A DNA stretch of 64,000 nucleotides from Phaeotremella fagi (GCA_001599715.1 BCHU01000001.1:62001-126000), one strand, 5' to 3'. Counted from the first letter of the stretch, positions 22,475-34,650 are shown. Notes: a model not told the origin generated them from the sequence alone. Translations and numbers: made by a program.

Positions 22475-22607
22475 AGTTCGAAATGTACGTAGATGAGGGC
22501 CTTTTTTGCGAAGTCTCAACTAACTTGAATCGGTTGAAATCATCCATGAACTATCGCCATATCCATTTCGTTCTAACGAAAAATATGAAGCTAAAGTGCC
22601 ACTAAGC
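22475..22607. repeat. Direct repeat, copy 2 (133 bp)
   Basis: Second copy of the unit at 22328-22460. The copies have equal length and differ by scattered substitutions, which suggests an old tandem duplication rather than a recent slippage product. Confidence 0.7.
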
Positions 22608-22677
22608 AATCAGTGGGAACAGTGTTAACTCGATTACGAGATCTTCATTCCGATAAGGTTTATACTTCACATTGAAG

Positions 22678-22955
22678 ATGATGATCGTGGGATTTTCGAC
22701 CTTCTATACCATTCCTACAGGTATTATCTCAATACAACTCCCAGAAACCTAAATGAGGTTCTATTCATATCTGTGATAGCTGGGATTCCAGTTCCATATT
22801 ACATCATTCCTTGGGAATCTCATTGCCAACGTCAACCCCTACCGCAACCCACCCCAAACTCCTACTCCAACTCCAACTCCTACACCTCCTCTCGAACCAC
22901 TTTCCCAATTCAAGATCAGTTTGAATTCAATCCAAAGCCCCAAAAACATGAATGA
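22678..22955 (+). CDS. Possible small spliced gene (unknown)
   Basis: A short candidate: ATG at 22678, 15 codons, a ~60-nt intron (about 22722-22780), and a second exon ending at 22955. The join keeps frame (IPT|AGIPVPYYIIPW). The product would be ~70 residues with a Pro/Ser/Asn-rich C-terminus. It matches nothing I recognise and could be chance; its support is the intact splice pair and frame only. Confidence 0.3.
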
Positions 22956-24024
22956 ATAGCTTCGTGACCATCATTCCCATATGCCAGTACATGTGATTTT
23001 CAGTGGCAATGAATTGAAATATCATCAATGCGCGAATAAGGAACACAAGAGCAAAGCAATTGTCGACTGCATATAGCTAGTTCCTTTTTACAATTCTGTT
23101 GGAGATACAATGGTAAGTATTCATGATATGAATGTACCATTCACTCTTCGCATTGATAGAGATGTATCAATGAGTACCTATATATCATTTGTCCCCCTGA
23201 TGATCTCGTGAGGATCCTTTTAACCCTGGATATGAAAACGCCACAACCGGCGCCACATTTAAATTGATTTACGTAACACCACAACGTCATTTTCAATTAA
23301 CATAAATGTCAATGTCCAACATTCATTTTTTATCTACTCTTGACAATACAAATATTCAACAAATGATATTTTCTACCTGTTTTGTTCACTCATTGAAATA
23401 TTGAATGGTTTTCTGCTGGGCAATTTACCTTGTCCAATATCTTTTCTCTAAAGATATCGATCATGGACTTCGCATCGTACCTCGACAACCATTTTAGTTT
23501 CGTCATGATAATGATAATTGATATCAACTCAATAACGTGTCTTGGATCAACAAGATCATTAAACACTGCTCTCCTACCTCTACCACCTCACATCAACACA
23601 TACCTAGACGTAATACCGAACAGAGAAACCTCGGAATCCATGCATCACATCAGCACGTCTCACAGAATCAACCTAAAGAGGAGTTACCAAAAGTTTTCGT
23701 TGCGTAATAAAACAGTTCCTAGAAACTCATATCGGCTCCGACAAAGTTTACCATATATGTCAATCAATCTTTTGTTGATTGTTGATGTCTCAGTGTCTGA
23801 AGCTAAGTGATTGAATGGATTTTTTCCTGTGAGTTATGGACAACTTGAGTGATTGGGTGAGATATAAGTCGACGTTGAGCAGGTGGTTTTTCTTTCTTTA
23901 CCAAGAAATCTTTCCACAAGTTATCACTCTTTCTCCAAAAACCGATCCTATCTCGAACGGCACAATCACTGAAGTTCAATCGTTGTCTGCATCAGAACAT
24001 CAAGTATCGTCTTTACACCCACTT
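22956..24024. other. Intergenic region with no firm gene
   Basis: About 1.07 kb, AT-rich. The open frame at 23430-23810 begins at a non-ATG codon; from its internal ATG (about 23463) it has a mixed composition with no domain. The frame at 23836 running into the next gene is in frame with it but lacks a signal peptide, so I start that gene at 24025. Confidence 0.45.
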
Positions 24025-25244
24025 ATGATGTTTTCGAAATCATTCCTTCTCTATCTTCTTTTAACAATCACTCCCTTCGTCCAGGCATATTCTACGACAT
24101 CCCCTTCCGAAAGAGACTTTCCAGCCGATTGGGAGCTCCAAACCGCCCCCAAGGTGGTTATAGCTTCACGAGCTCCCGATACACCCTCTCGAGCTGGTGC
24201 CCTCCAACCAAGACAGAGTCTAGTCATTCCACCCAGTTTGGCTGGTCTCTCACTCTGTGCACAAGCCGATGTAGTCGTATTAAATATAAGTGTTGTTTCT
24301 GGGTAAGTCAACCTACTTCAATAGGTTTTGCTAGAGGCTGATCATCTCTAGTCTTTGTTTATGCGCTGTAGCTGGTGTTTTAACCGATAGCTCGGTCACT
24401 AAATTGAACGATACTCTTTATGCTCAATCTGGACTTCTGGCTACTATCATAAATTCACTTGGAGGGTTGGCTCAAGCCTTGACGAAAAGTGTCAACACGC
24501 TCGATCCTTTGGTAAGTGTCTTCAAAGTGCAATGTCCAGATTTGAGACTGATTGAATTTATATTTCCTACAGACTGGTACCACCGCACTTCCAGGTTGCA
24601 CAATTCCAGCAAACGGTGTTCCGCAATCATGTGATACCTGTGACTTCAGTAAGTTGAACTTCTCAATCTCTCCAGATACGTTAATAGAATAAATAATTAA
24701 CTCTTTCTAGCTTGCACCAACGGAACCGTCCAATGTGGTGATGTCTGTCTATCATCCTGTCCATCTAACACGGTCACCATACCAAGAAAACGTGATGCGG
24801 TAACAGCCGAACTCAAGTGAGTGTACCATCGATCAGAGCTAGAGTCATTTTATACTAATGTATTCCAGATGTCCAAGAGGTCATTCAGCCTGTATGATCC
24901 CAACAGCTAAGAAGTTTGATGGTAGAAATTTCGAATGTATAGATACAAGAAACAACATTGAGTCTTGTGAGTCACAATTCATCTTACCTTTCTTGAAATC
25001 AACTGATAATCTACCAGGTGGAGGATGTGAATATCCATTACCAAATCGACCAAAAGGTCAAGATTGTACATTGATTCCTAACGTCGAAGGAGTAACTTGT
25101 ATCGATAATCAATGTCAGATTGAAAGTTGTATCCCAGGATACATGGCCAACGGTACAGATTGCGTTCCGAGTTCAACAACTGATTATTTCCATGTTGGAA
25201 ATTATCAAGGCAAGTGGAGTGCTAAATTTGGTCGAAAATTTTGA
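24025..25244 (+). CDS. Cpl1-like secreted Cys-rich protein
   Basis: The ATG at 24025 gives a clean signal peptide (MMFSKSFLLYLLLTITPFVQA). After short introns the C-terminal domain reads CPRGHSACMIP...FECIDTRNNIESCGGC...CIDNQCQIESCIPGYMANGTDC, the cysteine pattern of the fungal Cpl1 domain. The GGC junction only appears after removing an intron at about 24968-25018 (gtgagt...ccag); the unspliced frame obscures it. Cpl1 itself is a secreted Cryptococcus protein known from capsule and host-interaction studies; whether this homolog shares that role is unknown. The mid region has paired hydrophobic heptads (LLATIINSLGGLAQAL). The stop at 25244 follows a short, non-conserved tail. Confidence 0.8.
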
Positions 25245-25476
25245 AAAACTCCTTGTCAACCAGGTCAGTCGGGGGTAGTTAAAGAGGTTCATTTCCGATA
25301 TTCCTTTCCATAGATATACGAATAATTTTGATTCCATGTTTCGCTTTTTCTGTAGCTTTCGATACCGTTCTGTCAAACAAGATAACTGTAACGGACAATT
25401 GTTTTTAATAGTCAGTAATATTGAATAATAAATACACAGACGTTGATCGTCATGCATATTATAATCGTTTTTTTCA

Positions 25477-26912
25477 TTAATAGGCGTCACTTGGATAAGT
25501 GTGAAGTGGAACACCATCTGCTGAGATTCTAGCTAACCACAATTTCTCTCCTGAATGGAAGACTAAGCGGCCTTGTCCACAGAACGCGAGATTTCCAATA
25601 CCGTTATCAGCACCTGTAACGATTTTACCTAGTAGGATGCCAGTTGGTGACCATATGTGTACACCGTCTCCACATGCAGCGTACTATGCAAATCAGCCTC
25701 GAGTATCAAAGATATAGGTAGAAACACGTACAACATTGCCATTAGTGTCGACCTTGATTCCATCGGGGACACCGGTATCAACCCATGCGAAAACTCTTTG
25801 ATTAGCTAAAGTTTGAGATGAAAGATCGTCTCTTCCAGGAATGACTTCTTCTACGACATCAAACGCGTACCTGGAGCCAAAATGAGTCGGATGGTTGGTT
25901 ATAGGGTACTTTCTGAGACATGACTCACACATGGGCACCAGAGGTACTATGGAATCCACCTCGGGCATCACCAGCCGCCGTATCAGTGCTAAAGAGTCGT
26001 TTAGCTTACTTTAGGATTAAACTGACTTACACATAGGCAATTTTTCCATTTGGTGAAAAAACAATACCGTTGGGTGCTCTGACACCATCTGCGACCGCAC
26101 GTATTTGACCGTTTTTTGGATCATACCTCCATACCATGTTAGGGACCTGTTATCAGCGTCAATCCAGAATTGTCACTTACATCACGGTCAGGAGCGAAAT
26201 ACTGCAATTCAGCATAATTTGGATCAGTGAAAAAGATCGCTCCGGAAGTAGGATGAACGCAAAGATCGTTAGGCGAATTGAATCTTCTCCCATAAGCACT
26301 ATAAACAACAGGTGTAACCTTGTAAGGAGGTTTAGTTTCGATCAATGCAACACCACCTGGATAGTTTTCACCGCGTCCTTCACAAGTGAAAAGCATTCGA
26401 TCAGGTCCATAGTTAGTACCACCGTTGATCATTTGGACGTAAGCCGAATCAGGTGTGACCTCCGTAACGAAATCTTGACGTTTGGAACCTGGTTTAACGT
26501 CACTGAGTTTGATTCTGTACATATGATTGTTTCTGTCTGCATCACTGAAGGATCGATGAGGTTGACCAGCCATTGACGCGAAGAACAGTTCATCGGTGGA
26601 GGGGATATACACTCTAGTGCATTCAGTTACAATTCTTTTGCAAGACTTACGGTGCTTCCCAAGCAAATGCATATTCCGGATCTTCAATCAAGAGCTCCAA
26701 CTTAGGATTCTTCCCTAAGATGTCTAAGAAAGCTGGATGATAGATGTGGAAAGGTTGATCTCCAGCCGTGTTGGCTGGAGTGTTCTCTGGATATGGTTTG
26801 AGTGCATTACGAATTGGGTGTTGTTGGACCGCCAAGGTCTTGATGTCGACGTTCTAGTGAAGATCAGTTCTGTCTTACTTCTATGTCTTACCAAGCAATT
26901 TGAAGGTATCAT
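25477..26912 (-). CDS. SMP-30/gluconolactonase-like lactonase
   Basis: A six-bladed propeller lactonase-like protein. The start at 26912 comes from a 7-codon exon (MIPSNCL) joined over a ~38-nt intron to NVDIKTLAVQQHP. Family segments include FNSPNDLCVHPTSGAIFFTDPNY, VRAPNGIVFSPNGKIAYV, DTGVPDGIKVDTNGNV and a final blade ending GVPLHTYPSDAY, with the stop at 25477-25479. The N-D and D-G motifs are the usual metal-ligand and active-site neighbours in this family. Several ~50-nt introns fall between blades. The substrate is not predictable; the absence of an obvious signal peptide suggests a cytosolic enzyme. Confidence 0.85.
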
Positions 26913-27487
26913 ATTTGCTGTGAGATATCGAGATGCTGAAGGAGGAGTTGGGTTGTAACCTAATCACTATCACTCGGACTGTTGATGCCGATACGGCCCG
27001 GTAATTGTCGGTCCAAACTGGTATCAGCTTAGCCATCTTGAAGCTGAATGAACTGGTATCAGGATGCATCCTATCATGACCAAATCCAGAAGCAGCAGTG
27101 CTCCACAAGAATCCATTGTTTTTCAAACTCCGCCAAAATGCAACGTATGCGATGAGAATTGACCGAAAATGCTTTGCCCAAGAATGATCCTTTCAAAAAG
27201 TCAAATCCCGCAAATGTCCGTGTGATTTTTCGAAAAGGATTTCCGAAGGCAATTCGAAGAGTTCCGGATGGATTCCGAAGACTTTCGAGAGCGTTTTTGA
27301 GATTTGCCAAACCTGACTTTTACCGTCGAACAAAGGAAGATGGGTTGTCGTCCTTCCAGGACAGTGCGGAGATTTTTAGGCCTTCTCAGTTGAAATGAGG
27401 GATAACTTCTGGGTTGGTCCTTCATAAATTCAGTATAATTCATTTGAATTCTTGTCTAGTGACGTTCACTTCTCATATTGCTACAAA
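26913..27487. other. Intergenic region with no supported gene
   Basis: About 575 bases. Overlapping open frames on both strands (27074-27443) are arginine/serine-rich reflections of a purine/pyrimidine-skewed stretch and are not convincing. A ~28-bp segment at about 27204-27231 (aatcccgcaa...tccgtgtgatt) recurs at about 43730-43753. Confidence 0.5.
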
Positions 27488-28087
27488 ATGTTTCGTGTAG
27501 ATAGTATGTCATCAATCGCAACCACCACCTCATCTTTATCGAGCTTCCCACCACTCCACCTATCATATTCACCATTCATCAGTACTGTTCCCGTAGGCGC
27601 AAAAACAGCCTGTATGGTAACGATAGTATGGGAACTTCTAGACGACGAAGAAAACGTTAAACCACTTCTCCACCAAACCGAAACTGAAAGAAAAGAGTTT
27701 TTATCAGAGTTATGTTTATCAGGTTATATCGACGAAACAATAAACAACGTTCAACAAGTTCAGAAATCAGTTTTCGATTGGTACAGGAGATATCATCTTC
27801 GAACGTCGTCGAATGGGAATTATCAGGCGTACATGAACGAAGGTCAATGGATCCCTTCTTGTCTTGATCGATATACAGATGGGTGGCTTGATCATTCAAA
27901 CGTTGATAGTTGTATCCGTAGTCATCGTGCTAGTGTTTTGGACTTCTGTTCGAGTTGTGCTGAAATTGTATGTGGTCCCAAAGGAACTTGGCATGTTCCA
28001 ACACCGGTACGTGAAAGTGGCATTGAGGATATCGAGGAGGAGGTTGATTTCGTCAAGTTGGAAGATGCGGTGATGAGTAAACTTTAG
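27488..28087 (+). CDS. Orphan ~200-aa ORF, possibly a distant array relative
   Basis: Intronless; the ATG at 27488 is used because the longer frame from 27452 begins at a non-ATG codon. The product is 199 residues with cysteines at TACMV, SELCLSGYIDE, SCLDRY, DSCIRS and FCSSCAEIVCG. Size, lack of introns and the L-C-L segment recall the Cys-patterned array at 17.5-22.2 kb, but the CxC and YC elements are missing, so the relation is only a suggestion. Confidence 0.55.
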   Translation: MFRVDSMSSIATTTSSLSSFPPLHLSYSPFISTVPVGAKTACMVTIVWELLDDEENVKPLLHQTETERKEFLSELCLSGYIDETINNVQQVQKSVFDWYRRYHLRTSSNGNYQAYMNEGQWIPSCLDRYTDGWLDHSNVDSCIRSHRASVLDFCSSCAEIVCGPKGTWHVPTPVRESGIEDIEEEVDFVKLEDAVMSKL

Positions 28088-28210
28088 ATAGACAGATATC
28101 TAGGTCTCATAACAGAATGAAGTTACATCGTATAAATCTTTCACAAAAGTTATAGTCAAAAGCTTTATCCTACAAGCTCATCGAATTCCAGTATACAAAA
28201 GAGCGGAGCT

Positions 28211-30102
28211 TCATTTCTTCCAAGCCCAATTGTGCCACATAATTGTTGCCTAAAATATATGATATCAGCTCACTGTACTCAATTTCAAACGTGTCAAATG
28301 CCACACAGAAGTACATCCAGGTCGACCAAGGTCGTTCAAGAAGTCTCGAGTTATTTGCGGATATTCGGAAAGAGGAATATCACAAGCGTCGACCAACAAG
28401 AGTCGAACAGCCTACGGAATTTCGTCAAATAATATCATTCACGCACCAACCTCCGGTGACAGCTTTAAATCCTCAATGGCAATATCCCTTTCGAAGCTTA
28501 GTCAGCTAAACCTTATTAATCATGATAGACATGTGAATCTCACCCTGCCTTTTTCAGATGAGGATCTTGACACGTAAGTAATTTCCATCATTGTAACTCA
28601 CCCGAGGACCAACCCCAATGAGGAAAGAGAATGTCTTTTTGGAAAACTTCTCCGAACATCCCACTCTCTCCCATACATTTGACAATGGTAACCTCAGCTG
28701 CTCTCATATCAAATCCTCGTACTTCCATGGCACTACAGTTGCGTTATAAAAGTGTATCTCATTTTGACATAGGAGACTTACCGCCACAGGAGTTCATCGA
28801 ACTTCGAAAATCCAGGAGCTACGATCTCCCTCTGTTCCTTGGGAACACCGACTAGAACGCATGGTCCAGCAAGTTCCACCAAAATGAGTAGTCCACCAGG
28901 TTTAAGAATTCTGATACATTCGTTGATGAAACTTTTCCAATCACGAATCTACCTGTATGTCAGTCATGTAATGTAAGTATTGAGACCCCAGATCTTACCC
29001 CGGCGACAAGAGCCCTTCCGTGTACGACATCAAAGTATGCATCCGGAAATGCCATTGGCTTTGTAGCATCATCAATGACGAATTGAACGTTCTCAGGGAT
29101 GTTGTAGTCCTTTTGAACTGGCGCTAAATCGACACCCTGTGACAATATCAAGCCAATGGTATTTTAATCACTCACAATGAACTCAGCTTTAGGAAATTCT
29201 AAAGCCATTTCAACAAGCCTGTATTTAAAGTTCAGCTTATAATGATGGGAAATTGACAAGTGTCTGGATGGACTAACCAGATACCAGTACCTAAACGTGT
29301 TACCATTTCCCAGTCATCAGGTGAGATAATGACTTACCGCATCCGATATCAATGCATCGTTTCTCGCTACCTTCAAACGGGAGTGCCACTTTAAATGGCG
29401 CCAGATAGTTGACATCACCCTGAGCCTAAAAGTATATTCAGAAAACCATCCATGTTCAATGAAATATTACGAACAGCTTTGATACCGAAATGTTGTATGT
29501 CGAGGCGCTATATATCATAATATAGTTCATATGCATGTTACAGTACACTGTATTTTATGACTTACGTGTAGCTCCGGTTCGTCTGAATACATTTTATGTC
29601 AGTCCTCGACCTAAAAGTTCGTACATCACCTACCCGCTGGTAGCTAAGAGAGGCATTACATAGGTTAGAGAACGATCTCTTTGCCAAATTCCATTTGAAC
29701 ACATACGGCATATTCATCTGAACTTTTGATCAGTGTCCGTCGTAGTACATGAGATGTTAAGCTTTTACCATTTCGCGCTTGATACTTTCTACCCTCGTCC
29801 TCTGATCCAAATGATCAACTCAAATCATAAAGTTTTACCAAATTCCTCACCTCGAAAACTGGTCCATATAAGTGGTTGTATTTAAGGATTAGAAGTTGAT
29901 TCGCATTTTACTCACACTCTAGAATTCATGGTAGTGGTAATTGAAAATGCACCTGTGACAAGAGTGGAAAAGTCAGATACTGTATGAAATTGATCGATAC
30001 AGGTATTGAAAGACGTAAAAAGGATTACTTACTGAACGTGTCAGATGATGAATGTTCAGATTTCACTTCCGAATTAGCAAAGGTCATAGGTTTATCTAAC
30101 AT
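28211..30102 (-). CDS. SAM-dependent methyltransferase, array copy A
   Basis: Fungal LaeA/TAM-type class I methyltransferase. After splicing, the N-terminal half reads VFREDEGRKYQARNDEYALPADEPELH-like sequence (spread over many exons), then RLDIQHFGIKA, QGDVNYLAPF, CIDIGCGTGIW (SAM motif I), LVEMALEFPKAEFIV, an acidic VIDDATKPMAFPDAYFDVVHGRAL block, and FPHWGWSS near the C-terminus, ending MWHNWAWKK at 28211. Tiny exons: 8 nt at 29851-29858, 11 nt at 29707-29717, 10 nt at 29634-29643, 17 nt at 29566-29582, 13 nt at 29278-29290. The substrate is unknown. It is the last gene of a head-to-tail array. Confidence 0.82.
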
Positions 30103-30250
30103 GATTCTTGAGATGTTATTGTAAATTCTTACTCGTAAAATATGGAAGAGATGATGTGAATAAACGGCGTGCATTCAAGTCTGTTTGGCCATAAATCCAA
30201 TCAATCAATCAACCTCCTTTGGAATATATCTGTTAAATCAAACTAATCAC

Positions 30251-30325
30251 GGCGGCCGATGGTCGTTTGAGTTGTTTCATCTCCCATGCCCTTTGGGCGT
30301 TGGAGCGTTAAGCGACATCCGTGAT
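30251..30325. repeat. Promoter block shared with copy B
   Basis: About 75 bp upstream of copy A that matches 32470-32546 upstream of copy B. Common elements are cggc-accg-type start, gtttcatctcccatgcc, ttgggcgtt and agcgttaagcga-atccg. The flanking 3' regions of copies B and C (about 30405-30480 and 32630-32715) also match, so whole units were duplicated. Confidence 0.65.
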
Positions 30326-30466
30326 CGAACAAGACAATGTTCATCGCTTACCGAGCACTAGATCTTCCAATGATACATAAACAGACAATATAAGCATATC
30401 TCTACAAATTGGCTGAGTCGCCCGTCAATCATCCTCCATACATTGATTTTACGAATCGATACAAGA

Positions 30467-32322
30467 TCATTTCTTCCAAGCCCAATTGTGCCACAATGTT
30501 GTACCCTTCATATGTCAGACATCCTTCACAGTGAGAAAACTAAAGTGTCGAAAAATATGACTTACAGAGTGAACACCAGGTCTACCAAGATCGTACAGGA
30601 ATCCATGGGATAATTCTTCGTATTCTGGAGCGGAGATCTGACAAGTATCCGTGATTAAGATTTCCAAAGCCTAACGTAGAAGTCACAGTACGGTATCATT
30701 ACAGTACTTTCCAACCTACCTCGGGTGCATGTTTGATATCTTCGATCATTATATCCCTAGATATCATCAGTTGACCAAGCATGTACGTTATTGTGGATGT
30801 TTCCTACCCAGATTTCTTGATTTGAGGGTCTACAGTCCTTAGTAAACGATTCAAAAATACTTACACCCACCAGAAGACCAACCCCAGTGAGGAAAAATCG
30901 ATTTCATACGGTGGACTTCGTCAAAGTTCTCGTTCTCCTTCATCAGTTTAGGGATAGTGAATTCAGCAGCCTTCCCATCCAACCCTCGAATAGTTAAAGC
31001 TCTGAAACCGACCAATATCAGTTCATACCGGAAAGAACAGCAATGAATTACCTTCCCATATACTCGTTGAACTTTGAGAATCCTGGTGCGACGATATATT
31101 CTTGACCTTCTGGGACATTGAACAGACAACAAGGCAATGTAGCTTCTACAAGAACGAGTAAACCACCAGGTTTCAGGATGCGATTGCATTCTTTGATGAA
31201 GAGGCCCCAGTCTCGAATCTGTAGCGTCTCAACGTTGTAGGATTGCATAGAACTTACGCCAGCAAGTAATGCCCTTGCGTGAACCAGATCGAAGGATTCA
31301 TCTGGGAACGCCATTATTCGGGTAGCGTCATCGACTACGAAATGGACGTTGTCTGGAAGTTCAGAGTCCTTTTGAATGGGGGAGAGATCGACACCCTAAT
31401 CGTCAGTCTGATATATCTTGTAGTCGATACTGACGATAAATTCAGCTTTGGGGAATTCCAGAGCCATTTCGATCATCCTACAGTGTATAGTGAACATTGC
31501 AAGAACTCAAAGCTCACCAAATACCAGTACCTGAGATCGGGTTAGATTTGAATGCCTCTGTCAGTCGTACTCACCGCATCCAATGTCAATACATCGTTTC
31601 TCACTACCTTCAAAAGGGAGAGCTTCTTTTATCGGTGCAAGATAATTAACATCACCCTGAGCCTAATCAAAGTATCACTAAGGATATCACATTTGAAGAT
31701 TAGGTAAATTTACCGCTTTGATACCGAAATGCTGTATATCGAGTCGCTGGAGGGAATCATTCAGCTACTTCTCAAGGATTGCAATAAAGTAACCTACTTG
31801 AAGTTCCATCTCATCTAATCGACTATCAACTTTGAAGCCCTACTCAACAGTTAAATAACTTACCAGCTGGTAACTGAGCGAAAGTGTCGTCAATCGTCAA
31901 CCCAACCGCCAAAAAACATGCGCGACATCTTACAACGCATTCATCTATCTCCTATCAGGATCGAAATATACTCATAAGTTTAAAAGCATACCATTTTGTG
32001 CTTGATATCGCCTCCCATTATCCTCTGGCCACTGAGATTAGTGCGACTTGCCAAATGGCAACGTAACAGATCCTCGTACCTCGGAAACTGTCAAGATCAC
32101 CGTTAACATATTGTACCGTACGTCGAAAGTATTCACAAAACGTATACTCACACTCTATGATCCATAGTCGTGGTGATAGAAAATGTACCTGTGACAGTTT
32201 CATTGATGAGATTCTCGAGATTTGAAGGGATGTAACTATGTTTACTTACTAAAGGCGTCCAGCGAAAGCTGTTCAGATTCTCTTTCCCACCTCTCTTCAT
32301 CATTCTTCAACGAGTTTGTCAT
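30467..32322 (-). CDS. SAM-dependent methyltransferase, array copy B
   Basis: Paralog of copy A. It starts at 32322 (MTNSLKNDEERWERES) and ends LWHNWAWKK. The best-preserved open exons carry MAFPDESFDLVHARALLAG, RDWGLFIKECNRILKPGGLLVLVEATLP and ALTIRGLDGKAAEFTIP. Tiny exons: 8 nt 32080-32087, 11 nt 31918-31928, 10 nt 31864-31873, 17 nt 31798-31814, 13 nt 31518-31530. The 11-nt exon has diverged (D-V-A-H instead of D-E-Y-x) and its donor is gttttt, weaker than in the other copies. SAM motif I remains DIGCGTGIW. Confidence 0.82.
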
Positions 32323-32469
32323 AATGTTTTATATAGATTAGTAGATTAAAGCATAGATAGAGGATCAGTTGGTAGTAGGAGAAGAAGCAAAATGAAGATT
32401 GTGTCCACACTTGTCACATTGGTCTATGCATTTCACCATCAAATGCAATCAATTACAATCCAATCAATA

Positions 32470-32546
32470 TCGGCGACCGTATGATAATTCATTTGAATTG
32501 TTTCATCTCCCATGCCGTTGGGCGTTCAGCGTTAAGCGATATCCGG
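32470..32546. repeat. Promoter block shared with copy A
   Basis: Counterpart of 30251-30325, about 150 bp upstream of the copy B start codon. Its conservation against a more diverged background suggests either recent duplication or retained regulatory function. Confidence 0.65.
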
Positions 32547-32692
32547 ATCATGCGTCACGACAGTATTGCATCAATGACCAAGAACCACACTATCTTCCTA
32601 TATTACATCACCTGGTTGTACAATCATAGCTCTACAAATTGTTGAGTCGCCCCTAAAACTTCCTAAGATTCACTTGACGAATCGCCACAAGA

Positions 32693-34650
32693 TCATTTCT
32701 TGTAAGCCCAATGGTGCCAAATGAGAAACCCCTAACAGAATCCGTCATCTCAGCTCTTCACGGTATCGCATGATCTGATAATTGCAATAACGAAAGGAAT
32801 TACTTACAGAATTACAACCTGGCTTCTCAAGTTCCGATATAAAGTCTTTAGCTAAAACATCGTAGTCTTGACTGGTGATTTGACATGTATCCATTATCAA
32901 GAGTCGGAGCGCCTAAAAACAGTCATATTAACGATTATCTCCGCAGCGCCACAACTCCTAATAACTCACTTCTGGAAAAACTCTCATATCCTCAAGAGCG
33001 ATCTCCCTTATTGACGTTAGCGTCTTACTTCATCCCAGAACGTTTACTCACCCAGCTTTCTTCAAATTTGGGTCTAAATGGCGGCTGGGTCAATTACAGT
33101 GATAACAACAATATCGATTTTACGTACCAGATGACCAACCCCAAGATGGAAAAATAGTTTCATATTGAGATATACCGACAAGGTTATCGTGTTCTTTTAA
33201 ACATCTTGGAATAGTATCGCTTCCAGGTCGAAGATCTAATCCTCTGGTGGAGAATGCTCTGATATCATAAGACTCCTAGCACTAGAAGGTTACGATAGAA
33301 ACACTCACCGGAACAGATGTTGCATAAATCGTGTATGACCTGGAGCAACTCTCATCTGATCTTCTTCTGAGACACCAACAATTAATGCTGGAATAACAGA
33401 TTCAACAAAAACAATCAGTCCACCAGGTTTCAGAATTCTAACACATTCTTTAATGACGGAATCCCAATCTCGAATCTATAACCACTGTCAGTAGATAACC
33501 ACTGTCAGTAGGAGTCATCGAAAATGATGTTGTGGATGATGAGACTGACTCCAGCAAACAAGATTCTAGCATGGACGAGATCGAAGGATTCATCTGGAAA
33601 TGACATGGTTGAAGTAACGTCATCAACGACGAAATGGATGTTGTCGGGTAAGTTGTCGTCTTTTTGGACTGGTGCTAAATCAACCCCCTGGACTGTCAGT
33701 GGATATCTTTCAGGTTACCTACGATCCATTCAGCTTTAGGGAATTCTAATCCCATCTCAATAGCCCTATAGAATTGATCAGAACCGCTGCCTCTTTCCAG
33801 CGACGTAAAACTTGACATACCAGATACCCGTACCTACAGTGAATTGTAGTTAGCTGGTGAAACACTCGGGCATCTATGTATCACCCACCACATCCAATAT
33901 CTACACATCGTTTATCTTGACCTTGAAGCGGGAGAGCTTCTTTGATCGGAGCAACATAGTATACATTACCTTGAGCCTGGTGTTGATTGAGCGACAAAAA
34001 ACATTTCTCGTAGTCGAACTGTCAAACTTACAGCTTTAAACGCGTAATGTTGAATATTGAGTCGCTAAAAACAGTCAGACGCCATATATTATTATCGCAA
34101 TTGCTAACGTACGTTCATTTCCGGTTCATCTCGCTCCAAGTTAATCTCCATTATCTCGTGCCGAAAGAAGAACATACCTGCAGGAAGCTAAGAGGAAACG
34201 AAGAATAACATCAATCTGTCAATACCAATTCCAGCGCTATCGATAAACTTTACCGCGTAATCATCTAATGATGGTAAGTTAATATTACCATGTTGATGTA
34301 TTATTAAACTTACCATTTCTAGCTTGGTATCGCCGCCCGTTATCCTCTTTTCGAAGTCAATATTACTTTCACGAGGTAATTGAGCCCATCTCACCGCGAA
34401 AACTGTTCCAGTCAAATGTCAACATCATATCTTATTAACAGTAACGATCACCTACATTCTAGAATTCATCGTACTAGTAATGGTGAAAGTACCTGAGAAT
34501 ATATGTTAGCTTGATTGTTCGGTATTTGGATAGTTACTTACTCATAGTGTCTATCGACATTGATCTCTCTGATTTAGCATCTGCATTATCCTTATCGTGA
34601 GATGTTTTATTCTCCATGTTGCTTTCCGATATCTCTTTTGAGGGATCCAT
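32693..34650 (-). CDS. SAM-dependent methyltransferase, array copy C
   Basis: Start at 34650 (MDPSKEISESNMENK), with an acidic, Ser-rich first exon. It ends IWHHWAYKK, so the last conserved Trp is Tyr. Tiny exons: 8 nt 34395-34402, 11 nt 34254-34264, 10 nt 34178-34187, 17 nt 34113-34129, 13 nt 33821-33833. Motif I is GCGTGIW with an alternative codon (ACG for Thr). The central exons are recognisable (DVTSTMSFPDESFDLVHARILFAG-type block near 33560-33610). Open in each exon I checked; I did not verify every junction. Confidence 0.78.

Noticed and set aside
22328..22607. CRISPR-like or terminal-inverted-repeat element
   Set aside because: Only two direct copies of a long unit, no spacers or inverted termini, and the host is a eukaryote.
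23430..23810. 126-codon open frame as a gene
   Set aside because: Begins at a non-ATG codon, no recognisable domain, no flanking splice support; left as intergenic.
30851..31314. Two overlapping methyltransferase-like open frames read as separate genes
   Set aside because: They are consecutive exons and intron read-through of copy B, not separate proteins.
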